Below, one piece after another: positions 10,646-19,571 of a stretch of 51,000 nt of DNA. Numbering within the stretch: position 1 is the stretch's first letter; every line of letters starts with the position of its first letter. The stretch is from assembly GCA_905221605.1 (NCBI GenBank), contig CAJNDS010002203.1, positions 1 through 51,000 of the forward strand, read 5' to 3'. The stretch is from Symbiodinium natans (lineage: Eukaryota; Sar; Dinophyceae; Suessiales; Symbiodiniaceae). The notes beneath the pieces were generated by a model. That model had not been told where the DNA came from. It saw only the letters and a list, made by a program, of their open reading frames with translations, and ran no database searches. The translations under genes and the position numbers were made by a program.

Positions 10646-10747
10646 TTTAAGTCAGCTCACAAAAGGCTTCCCCTTTTTCGGGGTTGGTCGCTTCATAAGG
10701 GAACCCAGAACCAAGAAGAAGGAAAAGGGTACCACTGGGCTACCAAG
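10646..10747. mobile_element. M4 element
   Basis: It contains CCCCTTTTTCGGGGTTGGTC and ends GGTACCACTGGGCTACCAAG, the conserved M4 right end. The left end is diverged. Confidence 0.7.
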
Positions 10748-10769
10748 ATGGGATGGCCCTGAAAACCCT

Positions 10770-10902
10770 GTGAACAAATATTCCTGAATAGGCTCCTCTT
10801 ACACCCAATAAGGGAAAAGAACAAATGTATAAATAAACAAATAATAAATAAATAAATAAAGAAACACACACACACACAGACATACATACATACATACATA
10901 CA

Positions 10903-10965
<63 letters not shown>

Positions 10966-10990
10966 TGTCCCACAGGCCTACCGAGCAAGG
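10770..10990. mobile_element. M5 element expanded by microsatellites
   Basis: The left block (ATATTCCTGAATAGG, CCAATAAGGGAAAAG) and right block (TGTCCCACAGGCCTACC) match M5. Between them lie (AATA)n, a CA run, (CATA)n and (TA)n over 10824-10962, so a tandem repeat has expanded inside the element. Confidence 0.7.
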
Positions 10991-11336
10991 CTCCTTTCCG
11001 ATCATGGAAAATATCCGCAAACCTCACAGCCGAAATTCAAAAACACGTCGCTAAATCGATCAATCCCAAGGTTTTGGAACACAATGCGAGTTTAGGGTTT
11101 AGGGTTGATAAGGTTCAGCCTTCAGGGTTTAGGGGGTGCGGGGTTCAGCGTTGTAGCAGCCAGTGGCGGCAAAAGTGAGATGCGCAACGAGAATCCTTTC
11201 ATGGCCGGGGCAGAAGCCTAAGATGCCCTTATATACTCCTGAACACGAAGCCTTTAATTGCGCTCCGAAGATCTCTCAGCTGCAAACCCTAAGGCCCTAA
11301 CCCCCCTGAACCCTCAACTCCCACAACGTTTTCGGA

Positions 11337-13493
11337 TTAAAGCCAAAAGAATTCTTTCATCTCCAACTTCTCTGGGGCCCCGGCCGCGCGATGCAGGCGG
11401 GCATCTTCGTCAGGCCCCCCAGGCCTGTCGGGGAGGTTCTTCGGGGTTTTAGGGTGTACTGGTGGCCTTTAGGGCTCTTAGCACCTAGAGCTCGGACTGT
11501 GAGACAGGCTTAATTAATGTGTGTGTGTGTGTGTGTGTGACTTCTTTCCCAAGTTCCACGCAGATGCAATGTTGCTGTGTGGCCTTGCAGGGTGGACTGT
11601 GCCGATTTCAAAAGGAAACGGGCAAGATCCCAAGGGCCGAGTTAAACATGCATCCCGAGTAAGTAAAAATTATTTTACTTCGAAAATCCCCCACCCTCTC
11701 TTGGTAGAGATACTCTGGCGTTGGGCACTCCAGGTACACTTTCGGGGGGTTGGGCACTCCAGGGAGACGCTGGGGCTGGGCACTTCGGGGAGACTCTGGG
11801 CCTGGGCACTCCGGAGGATTGTGGGGACAGGGGTTGGGCACTCCAGGAAACTGGGCAGTTCAAAAAAATATGGGGTTGGGCACTCCAGGGACACTTTAGA
11901 TGGGCACTCCAGGGACACTTTGGGGTTGGGCCCTCCAGGGATGAGCGAGGAGTAGACCGGGCGAGGAGAAGAGTTCCGGTTGAGGAGAAGAGCTCCGGGC
12001 AAAGAGAAGAGTTGAGCTTAAAATCTAACAACCCCACACCGAGGGTGGGGAAAACCAGATGCCCCCGGCTTGCCCTAAACCCTAAACCCTAAACCCTACG
12101 AGTCATCGAGCGGATGACGCAGTCATAAGCTCAGCTCACCTTGCCCTCGCTCATGGCCTGGAAGGCCTTGATGGCGCCTCTGCCGGTTCTCCGCCGCGCG
12201 CCTGGCGCCTCCTGACTTCGTGTGCTGCATAGACAAGCGCATACATAGACAGAAAGTGCATAAATACAGAGAGACAGAAAAGCGCATAAATACACCGAGA
12301 CACACAGAGAGTGAGAGAGAGAGCGAGAGTGAGATGAATTACAAATGTATACATATACATATACACGCATTTCGAACCTTGGTGAATGAGTTTGGGATCT
12401 CCGCCTGCTGTAGGGTAGTTCATGACAGCTCCTTCCCAAGCATCTTTCCATACTAGCAGGTTTCTTTACTGTGCTTGGTTTGTGTATTTTAGGCTTTATA
12501 CAAGGTTGAGGATTCCAGGATACGGTTGAATGGCTTGCGGTTCAGGAGGCCGAGCGCAAGAGAGTGCCTTCCTGTTGGGGGGTTGGGGTTTGGGGTTTAG
12601 GGTTTAGGGTTTGGGGTTTAGGGTTTAGGGTTTGGGGTTTAGGGTTTGGGTTTAGGGGGGGGAAGGTTGAACAGCAGGGGGGCTTAGGGCCCGCTGGCGG
12701 CTCGGGCTCCTGAGATTCTCGGCAAGTCGGGCTTCTCTCTGCTCCTGAAGGCTCTGAGTTTGGGGTTTGGGGTTTAGGGTTTAGGGTTTAGGGCTAAGGG
12801 CACCCGAAACCCGAAGAAGAGCCAGGAACAACTGTCACTGATTCTACTCTTCAGCACAGTTGAATGCAAGAACGTGTAAAACAGACCAGGGAGAGAGGGG
12901 GGGGGGTTCGTCCGGTCTAGATATAGCGCCTCGGCCCCAAGTAGCATAGGGGCCTGAGTCCTGAGTCGTTTAAGGTTTAAGATTTTAGGGCCTGGGATTC
13001 CTAAGTCTTGCCTCACAAAGTCTAAACGCCCTGCAAACAGAAACCCCCTCAGCGACTCACCCAAGAAAGGGTTCAAACCCCTAAACCCGAAACCCTAAAC
13101 CCACTGTAGGGTTCAGGCAGCCAACCCGACCCCCAAACAAAGGGGCAGAAGGGCAAACGTCGCAGTCCTTGCTCGAAAAACGAGTCTTAATCCCTTGCTT
13201 AGTTGTCCAAAAGGGAATCTAGTACACCGAAAAGGTTGAAGGTTGCTTGCTCTACTGCTAAGCTTGCTTGAATAACAGGCTCTTTCTGCCCTCAGGACTC
13301 AGCCCCTCCTGCGGTAAACCCCAAACCGCAAACCCCAAACCCTAAACCCTAAATCCTAAACCCTAAACCCTAAACCCCAAATCCTAAACCCTAAACCCCT
13401 AAAGATCCGCAGGCTCACCTGCTTCAGCCTCTGCTGCTGCGCAGCCCAGCCCTCCCCCGCCGGCGCCGCTTTCGGGGTGGAGCGCGACTTGGC
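11337..13493 (-). CDS. Gene G2 (partial): hypothetical coiled-coil-like protein
   Basis: The exons are 13493-13419 (25 codons, starts AKSRSTPKAAPAGEGW, donor CAG|GTGAGC), 12753 to about 12690 (SLQEQREARLAENLRS, phase 0, joining the first exactly), 12179-12140 (GAIKAFQAMSEGK, donor AAG|GTGAGC) and 11438-11337 (starts NLPDRPGGPDEDARLH, stop TAA). The last two join in phase 0. QQQRLKQ followed by SLQEQREARLAENL reads as one charged amphipathic helix. The 3' end of the second exon is unresolved, since no good GT donor gives the phase needed by the third. Introns contain TTTAGGG/CCCTAAA tracts. The 5' part is not identified and the family is not recognised. Confidence 0.45.
11518..11540 (+). repeat. 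(GT)n microsatellite
   Basis: About eleven GT dinucleotides. Confidence 0.95.
11718..11942 (+). repeat. Degenerate 25-30 bp minisatellite
   Basis: About eight units share GGGCACTCCAGGGACACTTT with variable spacers. Frames open through it (GHSRDTLDGHSRDTLG on plus, ECPTP on minus) are repeat translations. A GAGGAGAAGAG repeat follows to about 12015. It lies in G2 intron sequence. Confidence 0.85.
12581..12660 (+). repeat. TTTAGGG/TTTGGGG array
   Basis: About ten units alternate TTTAGGG with TTTGGGG. Confidence 0.9.
13318..13400 (-). repeat. CCCTAAA array
   Basis: About ten units, some CCCCAAA or TCCTAAA, lying just 3' of the G2 exon at 13419 in RNA sense. Confidence 0.9.
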
Positions 13494-13510
13494 CTGGACT
13501 CCTGGAGAGT

Positions 13511-13587
13511 TGGGTTTAGGGTTTAGGGTTTAGGGTTTAGGGTTTAGGGTTTAGGGTTTAGGGTTTAGGGTTTAGGGTTTAGGGTTC
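13511..13587 (+). repeat. (TTTAGGG)11 array
   Basis: Perfect units lie just 5' of the G2 exon 13493-13419 in RNA sense. With 13318-13400 they bracket the exon in opposed orientation. Confidence 0.95.
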
Positions 13588-13789
13588 AGCATCTCAAGTT
13601 CGAGCATTTGCTAGGCCAGCAGTGTGTTCAGGCAACGGAAAAAAACCCACCCGCCCAAAGAATCCCATAACATTAAGAAAATAAAAGGTTTTCTTCCTAC
13701 TCCAAAGAGTTTTACCTACCCGAGTCAGACACGTTTTCAACAACATTAGGAAAAATATCCAACCTCCTTCTTCTCTAGGCACGTGGTCA

Positions 13790-14065
13790 ACAGAATGGAT
13801 TTGTTAACCACATGTTTCTGTTTCGAGCGGACAAGAAAACCAAACGTGGTCAACAGAATGGATCTGTTTATCAGATTTGGAAGCCATCTTGAGTTTCTTG
13901 AATCGATTGAGGGGCTTCAGGGGCCTCAAAAACAGGCGCGGTCATTCGGGAACTTATTCTTTGGAAGCCATCTTGAGTCTCTTGACTCTTTTGAGGGGCT
14001 TCAAGGGCCTCAAAAACAGGCGCGGTCATTCAGAAACTTATTCTTTGAAAGCCATCTTTGATCCA
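13790..14065 (+). repeat. 84-bp tandem repeat with an open frame
   Basis: GCCATCTT recurs at 13883, 13967 and 14051, exactly 84 bp apart, with over 85% identity between units. Because 84 is divisible by three, a plus frame stays open and repeats 28 residues (GSHLESLDSFEGLQGPQKQ in one unit). GGTCAACAGAATGGAT also occurs twice, 60 bp apart. A coding role is possible, but nothing upstream supports a gene. Confidence 0.6.
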
Positions 14066-14089
14066 CTTCTTTGATCCACTTCATTGTCG

Positions 14090-14234
14090 AGGGGGGGGGG
14101 GGGGGAGGGGGGGTGGGTGGGGGGGGGGGTGGGGGGGGGGGGGTGGGGGTGGGGGGGGGGGGGGGGGGGGGGGGGGTGGGGGGGGGTGGGGGGGGGGGGG
14201 GGGGGGGGGGGGGGTGGGGGGGGGGGGGGGGGGG
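14090..14234 (+). repeat. 145-bp nearly pure G tract
   Basis: Runs of G are interrupted only by single T or A residues. The long poly-G and poly-P frames here are artefacts. The tract directly abuts the 21-bp arrays that follow. Confidence 0.95.
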
Positions 14235-14235
14235 C

Positions 14236-14709
14236 CACTAAATATGACCTTGCCCGCTAAATATATGACCTTGCCCGCTAAATATAGGACCTTGCCCGCT
14301 AAATATAGGACCTTGCCCGCTAAATATAGGACCTTGCCCGCTAAATATAGGACCTTGCCCGCTAAATATATGACCTTGCCCGCTAAATATATGACCTTGC
14401 CCGCTAAATATATGACCTGGCCCGGGCCATATATGTAGCGGGCAAGGTCATATATTTAGCGGGCAAGGTCATATATTTAGCGGGCAAGGTCATATATTTA
14501 GCGGGCAAGGTCATATATTTAGTGGGCAAGGTCGCCCTTTAGCGGGCAAGGTCATATATTTAGTGGGCAAGGTCATTTTTTAGCCAATGGACCTTGCCCA
14601 CTAAATATATGACCTTGCCCGCTAAATATATGACCTTGCCCGCTAAATATATGACCTTGCCCGCTAAATATAGGACCTTGCCCGCTAAATATATGACCTT
14701 GCCCGCAAA
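14236..14709. repeat. Three blocks of a 21-bp repeat in alternating orientation
   Basis: The unit is GCTAAATATATGACCTTGCCC. About nine units run forward (14236-14415), about seven run in reverse complement (14426-14578), and about six run forward again (14590-14709). The first junction is a GC palindrome (GGCCCGGGCC near 14419). The middle block can pair with either neighbour, giving alternative long hairpins. Confidence 0.95.
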
Positions 14710-14742
14710 GTCATTAACATTTATATTATATATGAAAGAGTG

Positions 14743-14792
14743 GTTTAGGGTTTAGGGTTTAGGGTTTAGGGTTTAGGGTTTAGGGTTTAGGG
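14743..14792 (+). repeat. (TTTAGGG)7 array
   Basis: Seven perfect units shortly after the 21-bp arrays. Confidence 0.95.
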
Positions 14793-15320
14793 TGTGTCAG
14801 GGGAGGGCGCGCGCTCGGGTGTGAAACACCCCGGGCCGTGCCCGTCAACCCACCCCGGCCACCCAAACTATACTCTATTAGGGTTTAGGGTTTATGGAAT
14901 ATATTTTCTTGTGCCCTGATGCTTGCTTTGATGTTTTTAAAGCTGCGCTGTTAGGGTTTAAGCTGGGGTTGGGGGTAGCCTCGGCCCTTTTCGGGCCTTC
15001 GGCGTGTCAGGGCCCGTAGAGGCCCTTATTTATTTGAAGGTCAGGGAAACCCTTTGTCCCTGCTCCTGGATTCCCCTTCTTTAAGGGCCTCAAGCCTTTT
15101 GGTGGCTCTTGGGGCCTTTTGGGGGCTTCCTGGGGGCTTTCCTGGCCCTTCCGGGGTAAAATGAAGGGGTGCCCAAAACCATCGATTTCAGTACAAAAAA
15201 ATCGCATTTTTCATTGCGGGTACGGGCATCCTTTCCGTTTCTCTTTTCGCTTGGGCGCTCGGGCTGTAAGGCCCTCGGCCGAGCGTTCGGGGCCTGTCGC
15301 TCGACGGAAGCGACCCCTCG
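14793..15320. other. GC-rich region, coding status unclear
   Basis: A 66-codon minus frame (15007-15207) is rich in K, P and E, and CCTTTTGGGGGCTT-type repeats run through it. I see no splice structure that confirms it. Confidence 0.3.
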
Positions 15321-15323
15321 CTT

Positions 15324-15408
15324 AGTTTAGGGTTTAGGGTTTAGGGTTTAGGGTTTAGGGTTTAGGGTTTAGGGTTTAGGGTTTAGGGTTTAGGGTTTAG
15401 GGTTTAGG
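15324..15408 (+). repeat. (TTTAGGG)12 array
   Basis: Twelve perfect heptamers. Confidence 0.95.
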
Positions 15409-15914
15409 AGCTCAGGCCTCCTGGGATTCTTTTTGCCACCCGCCTAGCTTCTGGGGTTTAGGGTTAAGGGTTTGGGGTTGAGGGTTTAGGGTTGGTTGGT
15501 TTCGGAGTTCAGCGCTTTGATGGGGCTTAGGGTTGAGGATTGAGGCTTCAATATTGGTTGCTTGAGGAGCTCAGGGTTTTGATGGGGTTCGAGGATCTTC
15601 TTGGGTTCTGAATGGTGGGAGGGATGATTCGGATGGCTTGGGGTTGAGCTTTTTGGCGAGGAACCTGTTCAATACAAAGGGCTTGGAGTCCTCAACAAGC
15701 CTGTTGATAGAAGGATTGTCAGGCTGTGGGGGCTGGTCTCAACGCAATGCCTCACGAACCTCCAAAACCTTCTTGCGTGCGTACCGACCATGTCATGAAC
15801 CCTTTATGGGATTCTGAGGCAACCCACTCTGGGTATAGCTTTCAACCATACTCAATAGGTGTGCCTAACCAAGGCCATTGTAACCGATCGATCATTCCAA
15901 AGTGTTACACGATA

Positions 15915-15915
<1 letters not shown>

Positions 15916-15957
<42 letters not shown>
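15916..15957 (+). repeat. (CT)21 microsatellite
   Basis: A perfect CT run immediately left of the M4 element. Confidence 0.95.
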
Positions 15958-15958
<1 letters not shown>

Positions 15959-15960
<2 letters not shown>

Positions 15961-16028
15961 TAAGGGCACCCTTTTATTGGGAACCCGGAGCCAACAAAAA
16001 GGGCAAAGGGCACCTCTAGGCTACCAAG
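15959..16028. mobile_element. M4 element at the end of the proline-rich frame
   Basis: It begins TAAGGGCACCCTTTT and ends GGGCACCTCTAGGCTACCAAG, matching other M4 copies. Its right terminus, read on the minus strand as CTTGGTAGCC, supplies the TGG and TAG that close the 16021-16449 frame. Confidence 0.7.
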
Positions 16029-16449
16029 TTTGTGTGGGACTTTGAGGCATGTAAGGCGTGTCTCCTGGCTGCGCAGTGGGGGCCGGTGCGGGTCGCTGGG
16101 CTGGGATTTCCGTGGTGGGTTTGGGGCTGGTGGTGCTGGCTTTGGGGGCCGGTGCCGGGGTGCTGGGTGTGGACTTCGGGGTTGCCTTAGCGGCGCCAGC
16201 CGTATTCCCATTGGGATAAGGCGGGGCATAGGTGACAGGGGTGGGGGTGGGTTGGTTCTGTGTCGGGGGACTGGGCGTCGGCGGCGGAGGCGGCCGCGCG
16301 GCGTAGACTTCTGGCGCAGCATAGGGGTCGTTCAGCGGCGTGGGGACTGCTGGAGGTGGGGGGGAAGGCTTGGGTAGGCGCCCTTCGGCGGCTTGCTCGC
16401 GATGCCTCTGCATCTCCATCTCGCTCTGCTGCCGGTGGTTCTCATCCAA
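16021..16449 (-). CDS. Proline/threonine/alanine-rich hypothetical protein (exon)
   Basis: The frame is open for 142 codons with no telomere-like repeats. It starts DENHRQQSEMEMQRHREQ, a charged helical segment. About 100 residues of disordered P/T/A-rich sequence follow (TPSTPAPAPKASTTSPKP is typical). The upstream in-frame stop is only seven codons before the first listed codon (TTG), and GGAAG|GTCTTGG could be a 3' splice site, so this may be an internal exon. The last codon and the stop come from the terminal bases of an M4 element, so the original C-terminus has probably been cut. Low complexity makes a fortuitous frame possible. Confidence 0.4.
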   Translation of the reverse strand: MDENHRQQSEMEMQRHREQAAEGRLPKPSPPPPAVPTPLNDPYAAPEVYAARPPPPPTPSPPTQNQPTPTPVTYAPPYPNGNTAGAAKATPKSTPSTPAPAPKASTTSPKPTTEIPAQRPAPAPTAQPGDTPYMPQSPTQTW

Positions 16450-16470
16450 GACCTTCCCGCATGAAGCTTA

Positions 16471-16563
16471 TTTGGGGGTTTACGATATTAGGGTACCATA
16501 TTGGGGTCCTTACTATACGGGGATCCTACTATTTGGGGGTCTATATTGAGGGTCCCAAATTCC
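16471..16563. mobile_element. M6 element
   Basis: It begins TTTGGGGGTTTACGATATTA and carries GGATCCTACTATTTGGGGG then GGGTCCCAAATT. It matches M6 copies at 39473 and 48611. Confidence 0.75.
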
Positions 16564-17430
16564 CGGCAACTGGGGGCTCTCTTTCCCTACTGCTTGATGG
16601 CTAAATTTTGCTGTGTACTACAGAAGGGCCAAGCACTACGAAATCGAGAGCTGCAGGGAAGCATGTGCGCACCCGTGACTTTCTGCCCCACCTGCTGAGG
16701 GCTCCACGATGACCATCGGAACTCCTGAGAGCTGAGCCCATAAATGACGGCTGTGCCAACTTGGGGGTTTCCTGTATATAACGTACTCCCTGTAGTAGTG
16801 CTATTTCCTGTAGACAGAGGGGTCCCCCAAAAAGGGGCTTAGACCAACCCCAGACGAGGAATGAAAAGCTCTGGGTAAAAGACGTTGGGGTTTGAGGGCA
16901 TTCGGCCGTGGAGAAGAATCTAGGGCTTTGGAGAATTTCGCCGGCGAGGCATATGAAAACTCTTTATGTTAACACGCGTCTTTATGTTCTGTAAGAGCAG
17001 CTCCTCGACTTATGGGGCTTAACGTTCCTAGGGCTTCGAGTTCTAGGACGGTTGGGGAGGGTCTCTGCTTTTGCTACGGGGTTGCTCAAAGCCGCCCTGA
17101 AACCTTAAGAGTCTCAAAGGCCCAATGCCCAAAACCCCAAGACCCAAAAGGACCCTAAAGCACTTAAAGCCCTTGAAGCCCACTACAAGCCCTGAAGCCC
17201 CAAAAAAGAACCAAAGCCCTGAAACCCTTTTCTCCCTCCAGGCCTCTGGAGTCCTATCACCCCTGGGTTTAGGGTTTAGGGTTTAGGGTTTAAAGCCTCA
17301 TTTCAAAACCCTTGAGGAAGCCTTTAGGGTTTAGGCGATGTTTTCTGCCAGCCGCCTGGCTGACCACTTAGGCTCTAGGGTCTAGGGTTTCGGGCCCTGA
17401 AGAACAACCCCCCTCTAACGAAAATCCTAA
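16564..17430. other. Region without a confident gene
   Basis: A short TTTAGGG tract lies at 17270-17290, and CCCAAAGCCC-type low complexity at 17100-17230. A possible minus exon near 17000 (GAGCTGCTCTTACAG between GTCGAG and GTGTTAAC) has the phase needed to follow G3, but it is too short to call. Confidence 0.3.
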
Positions 17431-17431
17431 A

Positions 17432-17535
17432 CCCTCAACCCTAAACCCTAAACCCCCAACCCCAAACCCTAAACCCTAAACCCTAAACCCTAAACCCCAA
17501 ACCCGAAACCCTAAACCCTAAACCCTAAACCCTAC
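17432..17535 (-). repeat. CCCTAAA array
   Basis: About fourteen units with CCCCAAA and CCCGAAA variants, lying 3' of the G3 exon at 17565 in RNA sense. Confidence 0.9.
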
Positions 17536-17564
17536 TCAAAAAACCTACACCCTTGCGTCCTGAC

Positions 17565-19123
17565 CCTGGCGCAGCGTCTCCACATGCGCGCCCGGCTGCT
17601 GGCGGAAGGCGCACTCCAGGGAGTTCCTTGACTGAGGGTTTAGGGTTTAGGGTTTGGGGTTTGGGGTTTAGGGTTTGGGGTTTAGGGTTTAGGGTTCCAG
17701 GGCTTAGGGGGCTTTAGAGGTTTCAGCGGTTTTGGGGGTTTTAGGGTTTAGGGGGTCAAGGGTTTTAAGGGTTTAGGGTTTGGGCTTGAGGGGCTGAAGC
17801 GTTTTCAGGGTTTGGGGTTGAGAGCTCAAGTGTTTTTGAAGGTTTCGTCTGCCCAAGGGTTTCTTAAGATTTAGGGCTGCTCGCGGAACGAAAAACCAGA
17901 AAAGCCTAAATCCGGTTTGCCCAGCACCCTTATTCGCTGTTCCGCTCCCTTCTATGAACAACATTAATTAAGCCCTAACCTCTTTTAACCACGGCCTGAG
18001 GACGATACCGGGAAAGCCTACCACGACCGCAGCTGCGTTTGCAGCGCGACCCCGTGCATGCCTAGCATGCACCGGGTTTTCAGCAGGCGTTTTGACTTCG
18101 AAGGTCACCAATCGTAAGCCCTACAGGCTCTCAACCCTGAACCCTAAACCCCAAACCCCTGAACCGTAAATCCTGAACTCCCTCCTTCTTTTCTTGCTAT
18201 GCTGCCTAAACCCTAAACCCAAAAACCCTGAGCCCTAATTGAGCCCTAAACCCGAAATCCAACCTTCAAAACCTCGCCAGGCGCGAGGGTGTCGAAGCAA
18301 TGGCTCCCCGAAGAACCCCCTCAAAAGCCTCCTCGACTTCTTCTGCGGTTTAGGGTTTAGGGTTTAGGGTTGAGAGTTTTTTTTCGCTCCCGCATAGCTG
18401 GCCGAACCGCAGGCAGGAGTTAAGTCTGTCTTCTTAGGAGGTTTAGGGTTTAGGGTTGGCGGCTCCTAAACCCTAACTATGTCTTTTGTGGTTTCTTGGG
18501 CGGCCTTTACAATTCCACAAACGAGCATACATATAGACTTAACTACATTGATATATGTAGGTGTGTACAGAGAGAGATAGGTTTGGGGTGCTCCTACGGT
18601 GCTTTTTTCCTGGAACCCTAAACCCTAAACCCCAAAACCCGAAACCAATCCCTAAACCCGGCAGCCCCAGGGCCAGGCGAGGGGGTCAGGGGGGCCCAGG
18701 GTACCCCCCCCCCCCCCGAAAATGCCAGCGACGGAACAGGGCGGGGGGGGGGGGTTTAGTTATTCTAAGGGACCCGTACTGGTGTCGAGGAGAACGTGTT
18801 CCGGTACCGGGCCCATCGTGGGCGCAACCCAGGTTCGGTTTGGGGCTGCAGCAACCCAAAAACCGATGGGTTTTGCCTTGCCAAGTTCCTAGTTGCGGAG
18901 GCTCCAGGGATGTCCCGAGTTGTCATACAGGGGTGTAAGTGTTGCTGAGGGTTTAGGGTTTAGGGTGTAGGGTTTAGTCGCTCACACTCGGACAAGCCAG
19001 CAGGTGTAAGGGTTTTTTTGAGGGTTGAAGGGCTCAAACCCTTAACTCCTGGACCTTCAGACCACTCGCCTCCCCTTGAAGGCATCGCCTCCACTGCTTC
19101 CCAAAAATGCCCTTCATAGACCT
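17565..19123 (-). CDS. Gene G3 (partial): hypothetical helical protein, three linked exons
   Basis: The exons are 19123-19055 (starts VYEGHFWEAVEAMPSRG), 18342-18273 (EVEEAFEGVLRGAIAST...) and 17626-17565 (NSLECAFRQQPGAHVETLRQ). Acceptors are CAGCAG, CCGCAG and GTCAAG; donors are GAAG|GTCCAG, CGAG|GTTTTG and CAGG|GTCAGG. Both junctions fit: G+AA gives Glu and AG+G gives Arg. The joined frame is acidic and helical. The 18342 exon is bracketed by CCCTAAA (18124-18260) and TTTAGGG (18350-18372), and the 17626 exon by 17432-17535 and 17637-17790. Start and stop lie outside the linked exons. The family is not recognised. Confidence 0.5.
17637..17800 (+). repeat. TTTAGGG/TTTGGGG array, degenerating rightward
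   Basis: Eight clear units grade into TTTCAGGG and TTTTAGGG variants. Confidence 0.85.
17968..18120 (-). CDS. Coding-like 51-codon frame within a G3 intron
   Basis: Following TGTAG, the minus strand reads GLRLVTFEVKTPAENPVH and continues to a hydrophobic AAAVVVGFPGIVLRPW and a TAA stop. The residue composition is protein-like. Its phase does not fit between the G3 exons at 18273 and 17626, which join directly without it. It may be an alternative last exon or a separate gene fragment. Its flanking telomere-like tracts are in the opposite order to most exon islands. Confidence 0.3.
   Translation of the reverse strand, partial: GLRLVTFEVKTPAENPVHARHARGRAANAAAVVVGFPGIVLRPWLKEVRA
18360..19050. 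other. G3 intron sequence, mixed
   Basis: This holds short TTTAGGG tracts (18350-18372, 18440-18455, 18945-18975), a C run (18705-18717), a G run (18743-18753) and unique sequence. The 125-codon plus frame 18561-18938 crosses repeats and homopolymers, and I do not accept it. Confidence 0.35.
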
Positions 19124-19267
19124 CTGCTGAGCTTACATGCCATAGGTTTGGGCCTCAGGGGGCCCTCTACCCCCCCGTGCAAGTCAGCCATCTCCATAAG
19201 GGGGAAACCCTGGCGTAGAACAACCTCTGCCTAAACACTTCATCAAATCTCCGTTCGTGCTTCTCGT

Positions 19268-19387
19268 CTTAGTAGCCCAGTAGCCAGATTTTCACAAGGG
19301 GTACACTTTTTCTTGGGTTGGTTACCTTTTTTATAAGGAACTCAAAACTCACAAGAAAAGGGTAAAGGGTACCGCTGGGCTACCAAG
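19268..19387. mobile_element. M4 element
   Basis: The left end is TTAGTAGCCCAGTAGCC and the right end is GGTACCGCTGGGCTACCAAG. Both inverted ends are visible in this copy. Confidence 0.75.
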
Positions 19388-19500
19388 TCAGGATCCCCCC
19401 AGTGCGGCCACAGGCTCAGAATACTGCCCAGGCCTTTCGTCTCCAGCATGACGACCTCAGCACTCTAATTGCCAACCGGGCCCCCTTTTTAAGGATGCAT

Positions 19501-19537
19501 GGTTTAGGGTTTAGGGTTTAGGGTTTAGGGTTTAGGG
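19501..19537 (+). repeat. (TTTAGGG)5 array
   Basis: Five perfect units, 30 bp before the satellite begins. Confidence 0.95.
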
Positions 19538-19571
19538 ATACTTTCCAGGATGCCAAGAAGTTGAACCGGTT

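Noticed and set aside
14038-14438. Poly-proline (minus) and poly-glycine plus LPAKY-repeat (plus) proteins
   Set aside because: They are translations of the G tract and the 21-bp repeats; no splice or start context supports them.
17968-18120. Middle exon of G3
   Set aside because: Its phase does not fit either neighbour, while those neighbours join directly in phase.
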